Source: Bin103 sp002238925
Lineage (GTDB): Bacteria > Spirochaetota > Spirochaetia > SZUA-6 > Bin103
Direction of reading: 5' to 3'
Assembly: GCA_965208065.1 (NCBI GenBank)
Contig: OZ242313.1
Span: 2,480,001-2,544,000 of the forward strand
Length of the DNA: 64,000 bases
The position numbers and the translations under genes are program-made. Each line of letters starts with the position of its first letter. Position 1 is the first letter of the stretch. The notes under the pieces were generated by a model. The model searched no databases. It worked only from the letters and a program-made list of their open reading frames with translations, and had not been told where the DNA came from. Below are positions 28,562-37,477 of this stretch, piece after piece.

Positions 28562-29440
28562 GTGCTGCTCGATCCCGGCTTCCTGATCGTACAGACCCTC
28601 AACGGGCTGCAGTTGGCGGCGCTGTTGTTCCTGCTGTCGGTCGGCCTGTCGGTGGTGTTCGGGTTGATGAACTTCATCAACCTCGCGCACGGCACGCTGT
28701 TCATGGCCGGCGCCTACCTTGCGCTGAGCGCGGTGCGCGCGTTCGATTCGTTCTGGCTCGCCCTGCTGCTGGCGCCGCTCGGCGTGGCCGTGCTCGGCGG
28801 GCTGCTCTACCTGGTGTTGCTGCGCCACCTGGAGCGTGCCGACCCGATGCGCCAGGTGTTGGCCACCTTCGGTCTGATCTTCGTCGGTGTCGAGGTGGTT
28901 GACCTGGTGTGGGGCTCGCTGCCGCACACCATCGCGGTTCCGCCGGTGCTGGCCGGCAGCAGCCTCATCCTCGGACAGGTGTATCCGACCTACCGGCTGT
29001 TCATCATCGCTCTTGGCGTGCTGCTGTTCGCACTGCTGTACGCCGCCCTGGAGCGGACCCGTCTCGGTGCGGTGGTGCGCGCCGGGGTCGACGACCGGGA
29101 CATGGTTGCGGCGCTCGGGATCAACATCGGCTCAGTGTTCCTGCTGGTGTTCTGCCTCGGCTGCCTGCTCGCCGGGCTCGCCGGCGCGGTGGCGGCGCCG
29201 GTGTTCTCGATCTTCCCCGGCATGGACCTGTCGGTGCTGATTCTCGCCCTGATCGTGGTGGTGCTCGGCGGTCCGGGCAGTCTGAAGGGAGTGGCCGCCG
29301 GCTCCCTGATTATCGGCGTCGTCGACACCTACGGCCAGGTGGTGGTGCCGGAACTGGCGCGGTTGACCGTCTACGGCCTGATGGCGGCGATCCTGCTGTA
29401 CAAGCCGGCCGGCCTGATTCCGGTGCGCGGCGCGCGCTGA
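28562..29440 (+). CDS. ABC transporter permease, LivH type
   Basis: A 292-residue membrane protein with about eight helices and the LivH signature SVGLSVVFGLMNFINLAHGTLFMAGAYLAL and VVRAGVDDRDMVAALGIN, plus GGPGSLKGVAAGSLIIG. It forms the transport channel with the LivM partner downstream. The GTG at 28562 is used; it lies 38 bp after the binding-protein stop. Confidence 0.92.
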   Translation: MLLDPGFLIVQTLNGLQLAALLFLLSVGLSVVFGLMNFINLAHGTLFMAGAYLALSAVRAFDSFWLALLLAPLGVAVLGGLLYLVLLRHLERADPMRQVLATFGLIFVGVEVVDLVWGSLPHTIAVPPVLAGSSLILGQVYPTYRLFIIALGVLLFALLYAALERTRLGAVVRAGVDDRDMVAALGINIGSVFLLVFCLGCLLAGLAGAVAAPVFSIFPGMDLSVLILALIVVVLGGPGSLKGVAAGSLIIGVVDTYGQVVVPELARLTVYGLMAAILLYKPAGLIPVRGAR

Positions 29441-29453
29441 CGGCAGTACGGTA

Positions 29454-30455
29454 ATGCGCAGCCGCGATCGCTGGCAGCTTCCCGCCGCCGCCCTGCTCGC
29501 CGCCGCCGCGGCGGCGGTGTGGTGGCGCGCCGACTTGTTCACCATGGAACTGCTTGCCGAGGTCGCGATCCTGGCGATCTTCACCATGAGCCTGCAGCTC
29601 CTGGTCGGCGTCACCGGCATGGTGTCGCTCGGTCACGCCGGGTTCCTGGCCGCCGGCGCGTATACGACGGCGGCCGCGACGCTGTTCTGGGGCTGGCCGC
29701 CGGCCGCGGCGCTGGTGCTTTCGGTGGCGGTCGCCGCGCTGCTGGCCGCCGCCGCCGGCCTGTTTGTCATTCGCCTGTCCGGTGTGTTCTTCATCATGAT
29801 CACGCTTGCCGTCGGGCAGATGTTCCACGCCTTCTTCTTTCGGGCGCAGCGGTTCGGCGGCGACAATGGGCTGGCCGGGACGCCTCGCATCGACTTGGCA
29901 GCCCTCGGTCTCGACAGCGGCGCACCCGGCACCTTCGCCGCATTCGCGCTGATCTGCGCGGCGCTGGTATACCTGCTCCTGCTGCTCGTTACCCGTTCGC
30001 CGTTCGGCATGATGCTCGGCGCGATCCACCAGAACGAGAGCCGTCTTGCCTCGCTCGGCTGCCCGGTACGGCGCTACAAGCTGGCGGCGTTTACGGCGGC
30101 CGGCGCCGTTGCCGGGGTGGCGGGCGCGCTGACCGCCCAGCACACCGGTTTCATCTCGCCCGATCTCGCCTTCTGGACCTTCTCCGGGGAGGCGCTGATC
30201 ATCGTCATCCTCGGCGGCAGCGGGTCGTTGGCGGGCGCCGCCGCCGGCGCCGCGGTGTTCGTGCTGCTGCGCGACCTGCTCAGTTCGGGCTCGTTCTGGA
30301 GCGGACTGTCGCTCCCGCCGGAGTTGGCTTCCCACTGGCAGCTGTTCATGGGAATGCTGTTCATCGCCGTCGTGCTCGCTGCCCGCGATGGCCTGTACGG
30401 GCGGCTGGCGTGGCTGATCGAGGCGCTGCACACGCGCCGCCGGGCGCGGCGATGA
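29454..30455 (+). CDS. ABC transporter permease, LivM type
   Basis: A 333-residue membrane protein; LLVGVTGMVSLGHAGFLAAGAYTT and GGDNGLAGTPRIDL, FMMLGAIHQNESRL-type loop and YKLAAFTAAGAVAGVAGAL are typical LivM segments. The stop overlaps the next ATG by 4 bp (ATGA). Confidence 0.92.
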   Translation: MRSRDRWQLPAAALLAAAAAAVWWRADLFTMELLAEVAILAIFTMSLQLLVGVTGMVSLGHAGFLAAGAYTTAAATLFWGWPPAAALVLSVAVAALLAAAAGLFVIRLSGVFFIMITLAVGQMFHAFFFRAQRFGGDNGLAGTPRIDLAALGLDSGAPGTFAAFALICAALVYLLLLLVTRSPFGMMLGAIHQNESRLASLGCPVRRYKLAAFTAAGAVAGVAGALTAQHTGFISPDLAFWTFSGEALIIVILGGSGSLAGAAAGAAVFVLLRDLLSSGSFWSGLSLPPELASHWQLFMGMLFIAVVLAARDGLYGRLAWLIEALHTRRRARR

Positions 30456-31204
30456 GCGGCGACGTGTTACGGGCCGAGGGACTGTACAAGTCGTTTGGGT
30501 CGCTGCGCGTTACCGATGGGGTATCGCTCCGGCTCCCCGCCGGCTGCCGGCACGGCCTGATCGGACCGAACGGCGCGGGCAAGACGACGCTATTCAACCT
30601 GATCGGCGGCGAGGTGAAGGCCGACGCCGGGTGCGTGTTCCTGGCCGGCCGGGACCTGAGCGGCGCGCCGCCCGACCGCCGCGCCCGGGCCGGACTGGCG
30701 CGCAGCTTTCAGCGCAACAACCTATTCGCCGGCCTCACGGTGGGAGAAAACATGGCCCTCGCGTGTGCGTTGAAACGGCGCATCGGCCATGTGTTCTGGC
30801 GCCGTGCCGCGGGGTTTACCGCACTGCGCGCGGAGGCGGAGGAACACGCGGCGCGGCTCGGCCTGGCGGACCGGTTCGGCGAGCAGGTGGCCGGGCTCGG
30901 CTACGGTACCCAGCGCCAGCTTGAAATCGGCCTGGCGCTGCTGCAGGAGCCGCTGGTGCTGCTGCTCGACGAGCCGACGGCCGGCATGAGTCCGGACGAG
31001 ACCGCCGCCATGGTCGCTCTGCTCGCCGGCCTGCCCGCCGAGTTGGCGCTGGTGGTGATCGAGCACGACACGGACGTGGTATTCGGTCTGGCCGACCGGA
31101 TCACCGTGCTGGACTACGGGCGCGTGTTGATTGAGGGCACGGCGGCGGAAGTGCGCCGCTCACCCGAGGTGCGGCGCCGCTATCTCGGCGCTGCCGGCAG
31201 GTGA
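30452..31204 (+). CDS. ABC transporter ATP-binding protein, LivG type
   Basis: A 250-residue ABC ATPase: Walker A GPNGAGKTT, GLARSFQRNNLFAGLTVGEN, a signature region LGYGTQRQLEIGLAL, Walker B LLLLDEPTAGMSPDE, and H-loop VVIEHDTDVVF. The ATG at 30452 sits in an ATGA overlap with livM. Confidence 0.93.
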   Translation: MSGDVLRAEGLYKSFGSLRVTDGVSLRLPAGCRHGLIGPNGAGKTTLFNLIGGEVKADAGCVFLAGRDLSGAPPDRRARAGLARSFQRNNLFAGLTVGENMALACALKRRIGHVFWRRAAGFTALRAEAEEHAARLGLADRFGEQVAGLGYGTQRQLEIGLALLQEPLVLLLDEPTAGMSPDETAAMVALLAGLPAELALVVIEHDTDVVFGLADRITVLDYGRVLIEGTAAEVRRSPEVRRRYLGAAGR

Positions 31205-31211
31205 GGTCCGC

Positions 31212-31913
31212 ATGCTGCTGCAGGTAGTCGGAATCGACACCTACTACGGCTCCAGCCATACGTTGCAGGGGCTCAGCATCGAGGTGCCGCACGGCAGCGT
31301 GGTGGCGCTGGTCGGCCGCAACGGCGCCGGCAAGTCGACCACCCTGAAGTCGATCATGGGCGTGGTGCCGGTGACCCGGGGCACCATTCGGTTCGCCGGC
31401 GAGGAGATCCATCGCCTGCCGCTGCACCAGGTCGCGCGCCGGGGCATTGCCTACGTGCCCGAGGAGCGCGGCATCTTCGCCTCGCTGACCGTGGACGAGC
31501 ACCTGACCCTGAGCGGTCGCCGTGGTGGCGGCGAGCGCCGGTTCCCGCCGCGGCGGCTGTACGCCACCTTCCCGGAACTCGCCGAGCGGCGCCGCCACCG
31601 TGGCAATGAGCTGAGCGGCGGCGAACAACAGATGCTGGCCATCGCCCGTGCCATGGCACAGGAGCCGCGCCTGCTGATGCTCGACGAACCCACCGAAGGC
31701 CTGGCGCCGGCGATCGTGGAGCGCATCGGCGCCGTCCTGCGCATGCTGCGGCGGGACGGCATGACCATGCTGCTGGTGGAGCAGAACTACCCGTTTGCCA
31801 TGTCGCTGGCCGAGCGGGCCTACGTGCTCGGCAAGGGCCGCATTCGCTGGGGCGGCACCGCGTCCGCACTGGCGGACCGCCCCGCGGTTACCCACACCTG
31901 GCTCGGCGTGTGA
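31212..31913 (+). CDS. ABC transporter ATP-binding protein, LivF type
   Basis: A 233-residue ABC ATPase with Walker A GRNGAGKST, IAYVPEERGIFASLTVDEHL, signature LSGGEQQMLAIARAM, Walker B LLMLDEPTEGLAP and the terminal LLVEQNYPFAMSLAERAYVL block. The ATG at 31212 is 7 bp after livG; longer in-frame starts would overlap livG and are not conserved. It is the last gene of the cluster, convergent with the GH32-like gene 6 bp away. Confidence 0.93.
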   Translation: MLLQVVGIDTYYGSSHTLQGLSIEVPHGSVVALVGRNGAGKSTTLKSIMGVVPVTRGTIRFAGEEIHRLPLHQVARRGIAYVPEERGIFASLTVDEHLTLSGRRGGGERRFPPRRLYATFPELAERRRHRGNELSGGEQQMLAIARAMAQEPRLLMLDEPTEGLAPAIVERIGAVLRMLRRDGMTMLLVEQNYPFAMSLAERAYVLGKGRIRWGGTASALADRPAVTHTWLGV

Positions 31914-31919
31914 CGCCGG

Positions 31920-33401
31920 CTATTCGGTATCCGGCTCCCAGATGCGGCTGTCGCGCGCCGCGAAGAAGCCCTGGTTGGTGGGTCTGAGCCTCCAGACCTC
32001 GACGCTGCGCAGGGTCAGCGGCGGCGTCCGCGGCCGGCGCGGAAACAGGTAGGCGCGCAGCTCGTTGCCGCCGTCGCGGTAGGCCGCGAACACCGTGAGC
32101 AGTGCCTGACGGCCGTTCACGAACACCTCAACCAGGTACTTGTCCACGAAAATGCGCAGCTCCAGGTCCTCGCCCGCAGGCAGGTCGGCCACCGCGAACG
32201 GCGCCTCGGTAGCGCCTGCGCAGATGGTGCCTGTCTCGGGCCGGATCACCACCGGAAGCCCCTCGTTGCCGCCGCCGGCGAACAGCAGCACGCCGAATCG
32301 GCGGCGCTCGGCCTCGGCTCGGTCCACGGTGACGCGCACCTCGAACGCGTCGCCCTCCGGCGCGGCGACCGTGGTGGTGGCTTCGACCAGGATGTCCTGC
32401 CGCTGGTACGCGGCGTAGCGCAGCGTCTCCAGTTCGCGCAGCGGCTCGATGCGCAGGCCGCCGTCGTCGCGCAGGCTCAGCTCGCGCGGCAGCGACTGCA
32501 CCGACTTCAGGTCGATCGCCGGATCGGCGGTGCACAGCCACGCCCACATCACGCGCCGCCCGTCCGGGGTGAGCACGCTCTCCGGTGCAAAAAAGTCGCG
32601 GTACACCGGTGCGGTGAGCGACTGGCCGGGGCGCCGCCAGTTCATGCGCGCGTGGAAGTGCGGCACGAACTGTTCCGCCTGGGCATCCCAGTCGCCGAGG
32701 TAGTAGCGGCAGCCGATCTGGTGGCTGATGCACAGCAGCATCCATTTGTCGCCGAGCGGGAACAGGTTGGCGCAGGAGGTGTCCTCACCAAGCGCTACGT
32801 CGGGCATGTCGTGTTGCAGGAGCGGCCCGACGTAGTGCCAGTTGACGAGGTCGGTGGACTTGACCAGCTCCAGGTCGTCGCCGGCGGAGTAGGCGTAGTA
32901 GGTGTCGCCGACCTGAAACAGGTCGGGGTCGCCGGCCAGGACCACCTGTTTGCCGTCCGGCACCCCGGTGGGCAGCACCGGGTAGGGCTTGCTCCAGCGG
33001 CTGAGTTGATTGTCTTCCGCCACCGTGATATAGGTGCGCCCCGGGTCGGACAGGCCCGGATACATGGCCGCCGGTTTGCCCTCCTTGGTAATGAAGCCGG
33101 TCCCGCTGAAGATGCCATGGCCGCTGAAGCTCGGCTGCAGCTTGGTGGTCTGCCAGGTCCAGTGCAGCATGTCCGGACTGGTCACGTGGATAAAGCAGAA
33201 CGACGTATCCGCGTCGCGCAGCCGCGCGGTCCCACCCTTCCAGGGATGGCGCACGATATAGTGCAGGTGGTAGACGCCGTCCAGGCAGTAGGCCACGTTG
33301 GGATCGCCGGGCGCGCTGTCCTCGCCCGGGTGCATCAGGTGGAAGTTGAGCGCCAGATCGTCGGTAACGGTGCTGTCGTCGAAACCCTTCTTCGTTGTCA
33401 T
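31920..33401 (-). CDS. GH32-like (levanase/invertase clan) protein with altered catalytic motifs
   Basis: A 493-residue protein with the GH32 plan: a five-bladed propeller (about 1-330) and a C-terminal beta sandwich with LRIFVDKYLVEVFVNGRQALLT (about 415-436), a typical GH32C strand. Motif A reads GDPN instead of NDPN (nucleophile Asp kept); the RDP motif reads GDPDLF (Arg lost); the EC motif reads SCANLFPLGDKW, with Ser where the acid/base Glu should be, although GED lies just upstream. It may have shifted specificity or lost hydrolytic activity. No signal peptide is visible. Confidence 0.78.
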   Translation of the reverse strand: MTTKKGFDDSTVTDDLALNFHLMHPGEDSAPGDPNVAYCLDGVYHLHYIVRHPWKGGTARLRDADTSFCFIHVTSPDMLHWTWQTTKLQPSFSGHGIFSGTGFITKEGKPAAMYPGLSDPGRTYITVAEDNQLSRWSKPYPVLPTGVPDGKQVVLAGDPDLFQVGDTYYAYSAGDDLELVKSTDLVNWHYVGPLLQHDMPDVALGEDTSCANLFPLGDKWMLLCISHQIGCRYYLGDWDAQAEQFVPHFHARMNWRRPGQSLTAPVYRDFFAPESVLTPDGRRVMWAWLCTADPAIDLKSVQSLPRELSLRDDGGLRIEPLRELETLRYAAYQRQDILVEATTTVAAPEGDAFEVRVTVDRAEAERRRFGVLLFAGGGNEGLPVVIRPETGTICAGATEAPFAVADLPAGEDLELRIFVDKYLVEVFVNGRQALLTVFAAYRDGGNELRAYLFPRRPRTPPLTLRSVEVWRLRPTNQGFFAARDSRIWEPDTE

Positions 33402-33513
33402 AGCGATTGCCGGCGAGTGTAGAGCGCTGCCGCCGGTCCCGGCAACCGCACCGCCGATCCGTCCACGATCCGTCGTCTTTGACTTTCCCGTCTCGGATCA
33501 GCACGTTTCCGGC

Positions 33514-33996
33514 ATGAGCAGCGACGCGGCGAAGCCGCAACCGGCCTTTGCGACGATTCGGGCGGTCCGCGACTTCGATTGCCCGGTGGAGACCTTGTTT
33601 ACCCACTGGACCAGTCCCGAGACCCGGGTACGCTGGGAAGCGGGGCCGGACAGCGGGATGCGCTACCTCAACTTCGACACCCGCGAGGGCGGGGTAGAGC
33701 GGCTGGAAGTTTCGGTCGATGGCCGGGTGGTGGGCGAGATGGTACAGCGCATCACCGTGCTGCGCCCGAATGAGGTGCTGGTGGCGACCATCACCGGTCA
33801 CTTCGGCGGGCGGATCACCATGGTGATGCAGGTGACCTGCCGTTTCGAGCGCACCGCGGCCGGCAGCCGGTTGTCCGGCACCAGCCAGGTGCTCGACCTC
33901 ACCGGGCGCGACCCCACCGACCAGCACGCCGCCGGCTGGAACATGATGTTCGACAATTTCGCCGCCGACCTCGATGCCAGCCTTCCGGTAACCTGA
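33514..33996 (+). CDS. SRPBCC-family (AHSA1-like) protein
   Basis: A 160-residue START/Bet v1-like protein: VRDFDCPVETLFTHWTSPETRVRW at the N-terminus, GGRITMVMQVTCRFE in the sheet and HAAGWNMMFDNFAADLDASL as the long C-terminal helix, the typical AHSA1 pattern. Such proteins bind hydrophobic ligands or act as small stress co-chaperone-like factors; the ligand is unknown. The ATG at 33514 starts the conserved region. Confidence 0.8.
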   Translation: MSSDAAKPQPAFATIRAVRDFDCPVETLFTHWTSPETRVRWEAGPDSGMRYLNFDTREGGVERLEVSVDGRVVGEMVQRITVLRPNEVLVATITGHFGGRITMVMQVTCRFERTAAGSRLSGTSQVLDLTGRDPTDQHAAGWNMMFDNFAADLDASLPVT

Positions 33997-34014
33997 ACAC
34001 CGTTCAGAGCCGTT

Positions 34015-35064
34015 TCACGGCTGCAGCACCACTCCTACCGCGCCGCCGGGCTGTTCGATGAGCAGGTCCGCCGCGTCGGCCACCCGGTCGAGCGCGAAGC
34101 GATGGGTGATGAGCGGTTCGACGCGCAGGCGCCCGTCGAGCATTGCCCGCAATGACTCGGCCAGGTTGCGCTGCGTGCTCCACTCGACCAGTACCGGCGG
34201 GTAGTCGCGCCCCGCCTCCCACTGGCTGTCATGGTAGCCGGGGCCGGTGCGGGCGGCGCTGCGCACGTCGACGTTTCCGAGGCTGGCGCCGAAGCCGTGG
34301 GTGACTTGGGCGCCGCCGACAATGACGATGCGGCCGGTGTGGTGGGCATCCGGGCGTTCGCGCAGCGCAGCGTAGATTTGCCGGAATGCGCCGGTAGCGT
34401 CGCCGCCGAATGCAATCACGCCGAAGTCGATACCGAATCCGCCGGAAAACCGGTTGGCGGCGGCGGTCACGTTGTCGGTCGCCGGATCCACCCCGCCCTC
34501 GGCGCCCGCGGCCAACGCGATCTCACGCCTCCCGGGCAGGGGGTCCATGCCCATGCTGTGGCAACCGGACGCCTGAAACAGCTGGCAACAGAATTGGCCC
34601 ACGATGCCGAGGCCGGCCACGATCCCGTTTTCGCCGAATTGCGGCGCGGTGCGGCGGATCGCATTCAGCGCCGTGGCGGCCAGGTGCACGGACGCCGCAT
34701 GGTCGAACGGCACCCCCGCCGGGATCGGGGTGCATAGGTTCTGCGGCACGACCGCGTAGTCCGCGTGAAGGGCCATTCCGGCGCCCATGCAGGCAACCCG
34801 GTCGCCCGCGGTGAAGCGGGACACCCGCGCGCCTGCGGCCGTCACCGTCCCCGCGTTGGAGTAGCCGAACGGGCGCAACGGCTGCGCCGGGTCGGGAGCG
34901 GTGCGGAGCCGCTTGGCCCGGCCCAGCTCCGAGCCGGGGCTGAACATGGAAGCCCGCACCGCGACCAAGACGTGGCCTTCGGCGAGTTCCGGGACTGCGC
35001 GCTCGACGAGGCTGGCGCGGCCGCTGCCGTCAAGGGCGGCGACGCGGGTGGTTCGTGGCAGCAT
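34015..35064 (-). CDS. Medium-chain dehydrogenase/reductase (threonine/alcohol dehydrogenase-like)
   Basis: A 349-residue MDR protein: N-terminal GroES-like domain with FSPGSELG and RPFGYSNAGTVTAAGARVSRFTAGDRV; Rossmann segment GIVAGLGIVGQFCCQLFQASG (about 155-175). Zinc-site Cys residues are not in standard places. It resembles the gene at 7236-8282, so the two may act on related substrates. It is 12 bp upstream of the outer-membrane protein gene on the same strand only by position, being downstream of it in transcription. Confidence 0.8.
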   Translation of the reverse strand: MLPRTTRVAALDGSGRASLVERAVPELAEGHVLVAVRASMFSPGSELGRAKRLRTAPDPAQPLRPFGYSNAGTVTAAGARVSRFTAGDRVACMGAGMALHADYAVVPQNLCTPIPAGVPFDHAASVHLAATALNAIRRTAPQFGENGIVAGLGIVGQFCCQLFQASGCHSMGMDPLPGRREIALAAGAEGGVDPATDNVTAAANRFSGGFGIDFGVIAFGGDATGAFRQIYAALRERPDAHHTGRIVIVGGAQVTHGFGASLGNVDVRSAARTGPGYHDSQWEAGRDYPPVLVEWSTQRNLAESLRAMLDGRLRVEPLITHRFALDRVADAADLLIEQPGGAVGVVLQP

Positions 35065-35076
35065 GTCGGCGCGCTG

Positions 35077-35739
35077 TTAGAACGCGATGCCCAAGTCCAG
35101 CCCCCAGCCGAACGAGAATCCGCTGAACGCGGCGCTCGACGTCCGTTCCAGATCCGGGTCCAGGCCCTCTGCTTCCGTGAGCAGGTAATGATAAGCCAGG
35201 CCGGCACGCGGAGTAATGGCGACCGGCCCCCACAGTACCCGGTAGCCGACGTGCACGCCGCCGCCGATCTTGAAGGTATCCACCTGCAAATCCTCGGCGT
35301 CTTCGTCCGCCAATGCGGAGTCCTTGAATTCCGCGTACAGGTAGCCGGGTTCCACTGACCCGCCGACGAACAGTCCGAGCGGCGCCCGTTCGGTCAAGAA
35401 GTAGTTCGCTCCCAGCGCGCCCGTGATGGACCACAATTCGTAGTCATCTTTCTCGACCCCGGTGATCTCGATCAATGCGCCGATCAGGCTGCCCTTGGCG
35501 TTGAAGTAGGTGGGCACCACGAACATGCTCCAGTCTTCGTGGAGCGCGAGTTCCAGCGACCCGCTGTAGATGCCGACGATCGGTCCGAACAGGTTCAGAC
35601 CAAAGATGCCGGTCGTGACCGGGCCTTCCTGCGCGCCGGCCTGCGTCTGAGCGATCCCGGACGTCGCGACCGCGAGCATGCCCGCGGCTACCACAAAACG
35701 GATAGCGCGGAAGCAACGGTTGCTCCATAGATCCTGCAT
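35077..35739 (-). CDS. Small outer-membrane beta-barrel protein
   Basis: A 220-residue protein with a signal peptide (FRAIRFVVAAGMLAVATSGIA, cleavage near AQTQA) and alternating hydrophobic strands such as WSITGALGANYFL, LGLFVGGSVEPGYLYAEF and VAITPRAGLAYHYLL, ending in GWGLDLGIAF with terminal Phe, the signal read by the BAM machinery. It probably forms an eight-strand barrel. The ATG at 35739 follows GGGAGGGG. A TATACT -10 lies at 35769-35774 on the minus strand, and the insertion sequence begins about 33 bp beyond it. Confidence 0.75.
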   Translation of the reverse strand: MQDLWSNRCFRAIRFVVAAGMLAVATSGIAQTQAGAQEGPVTTGIFGLNLFGPIVGIYSGSLELALHEDWSMFVVPTYFNAKGSLIGALIEITGVEKDDYELWSITGALGANYFLTERAPLGLFVGGSVEPGYLYAEFKDSALADEDAEDLQVDTFKIGGGVHVGYRVLWGPVAITPRAGLAYHYLLTEAEGLDPDLERTSSAAFSGFSFGWGLDLGIAF

Positions 35740-35806
35740 TTGATTGTCCCCTCCCAGTGGACGCACGAAGTATACCCGTGGGCGTCCGAACGTTCCACCC
35801 GGCGCA

Positions 35807-35866
35807 TTGCCTCAAGCTAAATCCACACGAACGAGAACCGTTGCCTCATCGAAGAATCCACACGAC
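35807..35866 (+). repeat. IS left terminal inverted repeat (two subunits)
   Basis: Two copies of TTGCCTCA-N6-ATCCACACGA start at 35807 and 35841. They are mirrored at the right end of the element. Confidence 0.75.
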
Positions 35867-35903
35867 GGACCTGTGCCAGTATGTGGTCGGAGGGTCGGAG
35901 GAG

Positions 35904-37121
35904 ATGGGGGTCATCATGGCAGATCGGAGGACGCTCAGAAGGACCGCGCAGCGGTATCGACGGGCGACGAAGAAGCAGAAGGCGGGGATTCTGGACGAGT
36001 TCGTGGCGACGCATGAGTGCACGCGCAACCACGCCAGCTGGCTGCTGCGCAGCTGGGGCAAGACGGTGTTCAGTCATCAGGGTGGTCAGCTGGTCAAGAT
36101 CGTGGTCGGGCAGCGCCGCGCACGGCGCACGGTGCCGCGGGTGTACGACCAGCAGGTGTACGAGGCGCTGGAGAAGATCTGGTATCTGTACGGCGGCATG
36201 TGTGGCAAGCGGCTGATCGGGGTGCTCCGTCACCAGCTGCCGCTGCTCGAGAAGTTCGGCGAGATCACGGTGGACGATACGGTGCGGGAGAAATTGCAGC
36301 GCATCAGCGCCGCCACCATAGATCGGCTGCTGCAGGCCGAGAAACGCAAGCTGCAGGTGCGCGGTCGCTCCCACACGAAGCCGACCACCCGCCTGCTGCA
36401 CAAGGTCCCGATCCGGACCTTCGCCGAGTGGGAGGATGCCACGGTGGGCGAGATGGGAGCCGACCTGGTCGGCCACGATGGCGGCGTCGGTGGCGGCGAG
36501 CATGCCTTCACGTTGGTGCTCACCGACCGCGTCACGCAGTGGACTGAGCCACGCGCGGTGCTGAACAAGGCCCAGAAATGGGTGTTTCAGGCACTCCTTC
36601 AGGTGCGCTCGTGGCTACCGTTCGCGTTGCTGGGCTTGCACACTGACTGTGGCGGCGAATTCATCAACGATCACCTGGTCCGGTACTGCAAACAAGAGAA
36701 GATCGATTTCAGCCGCTCGCGAGCCAATCGCAAGAACGACAACTGCTTCACCGAGCAGAAGAACAACGCGGTGGTTCGAGAGCACGTCGGCTATCTGCGG
36801 CTGGAGACCGAGCAGGAGGTCGAACTGTTGAACCAGATCTATGATCGACTGCGCCTTCTGGTGAATTTCTTCTACCCCTCGCAGAGGCTGATCGCCAAGA
36901 CCCGCCAGGGCGCTCGGGTCAGGCGCCGCTACGACATGCCGCAAACCCCGTATCAGCGGGTGTTGGCTTGCCCGCAGGTCTCGGAGCAAGCCAAGCAGCA
37001 CCTGCGCCGTCAATTCGACAGCCTCAACCCGGCCGCGCTGCAGCGTGAGATACTGCGCCTGCAGCAGAAATTGCTGCGTATGGTCGTCGACCGCGTCACC
37101 CCGACCGAGCGGGCCGGTTGA
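35904..37121 (+). CDS. DDE (rve-type integrase core) transposase
   Basis: A 405-residue transposase. Residues about 5-50 form an HTH-like helical region (RRTAQRYRRATKKQKAGILDEF). The catalytic core has the first Asp in GADLVGHDGG, the second in LLGLHTDCGGEFIND and the Glu in NDNCFTEQKNN, spaced as in retroviral-integrase-type enzymes. The C-terminal tail is basic. The ATG at 35904 follows GGAGGG by 8 nt; ATG 35916 is an alternative. The frame is intact, so the element may be active. A short open frame overlaps its stop (TTGA at 37118) but looks non-coding past about 45 codons. Confidence 0.88.
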   Translation: MGVIMADRRTLRRTAQRYRRATKKQKAGILDEFVATHECTRNHASWLLRSWGKTVFSHQGGQLVKIVVGQRRARRTVPRVYDQQVYEALEKIWYLYGGMCGKRLIGVLRHQLPLLEKFGEITVDDTVREKLQRISAATIDRLLQAEKRKLQVRGRSHTKPTTRLLHKVPIRTFAEWEDATVGEMGADLVGHDGGVGGGEHAFTLVLTDRVTQWTEPRAVLNKAQKWVFQALLQVRSWLPFALLGLHTDCGGEFINDHLVRYCKQEKIDFSRSRANRKNDNCFTEQKNNAVVREHVGYLRLETEQEVELLNQIYDRLRLLVNFFYPSQRLIAKTRQGARVRRRYDMPQTPYQRVLACPQVSEQAKQHLRRQFDSLNPAALQREILRLQQKLLRMVVDRVTPTERAG

Positions 37122-37290
37122 CCGCCCGGAGCGAGCATCGGGCGGTGCCGACCGCGGCTGAGGTGGTCCGCCTGATCGAGCAAGAACTCGCCACGGCAGA
37201 CGAAATCGAGGCTGCTCTGCGCGCCGTGACCGGCCCGCTCCCAAGCGCCGACCCCGTTGGCCGACGACCTGGTCCACATCCAGACTTCAG

Positions 37291-37308
37291 TTATCCCCAC
37301 TATCCACA
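37291..37308 (+). promoter_or_regulatory. Two adjacent near-consensus DnaA boxes
   Basis: TTATCCCCA (37291-37299) directly followed by CTATCCACA (37300-37308); each differs from TTATCCACA at one position. They lie inside the right part of the insertion sequence. Confidence 0.35.
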
Positions 37309-37357
37309 GGAATCGTCACCCCCTCCCCGCACCCCACCCCCTTTACCGCCGCCTCGT

Positions 37358-37417
37358 TCCTGTGGATCTTTCGATGCGGCAACAGCTTCACTTCGTGTGG
37401 ATTTTTCAGTGCGGCAA
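37358..37417 (-). repeat. IS right terminal inverted repeat (two subunits)
   Basis: Reading the minus strand from 37417: TTGCCGCA-N6-ATCCACACGA, then TTGCCGCA-N6-ATCCACAGGA, matching the left end over about 60 bp with scattered mismatches. Confidence 0.75.
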
Positions 37418-37477
37418 CTGGCCCGGCGCCGAAATGATTGTTTCGTTGCGATTCCGGCCACCAGCGCCGACCGAGCT

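Larger units (their letters stand above)
35807..37417 (+). mobile_element. Insertion sequence with two-unit imperfect terminal inverted repeats
   Basis: About 1.6 kb element around a DDE transposase. The left end (35807-35866) and the reverse complement of the right end (about 37358-37417) align over about 60 bp. Each end holds two copies, 34 bp apart, of a unit TTGCC(T/G)CA-N6-ATCCACA, presumably transposase binding sites. An 8 bp direct repeat CCCGGCGC flanks it (35798-35805 and 37422-37429) and may be the target duplication, though the right copy sits 4 bp outside the repeat. IS family not assigned. Confidence 0.75.
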
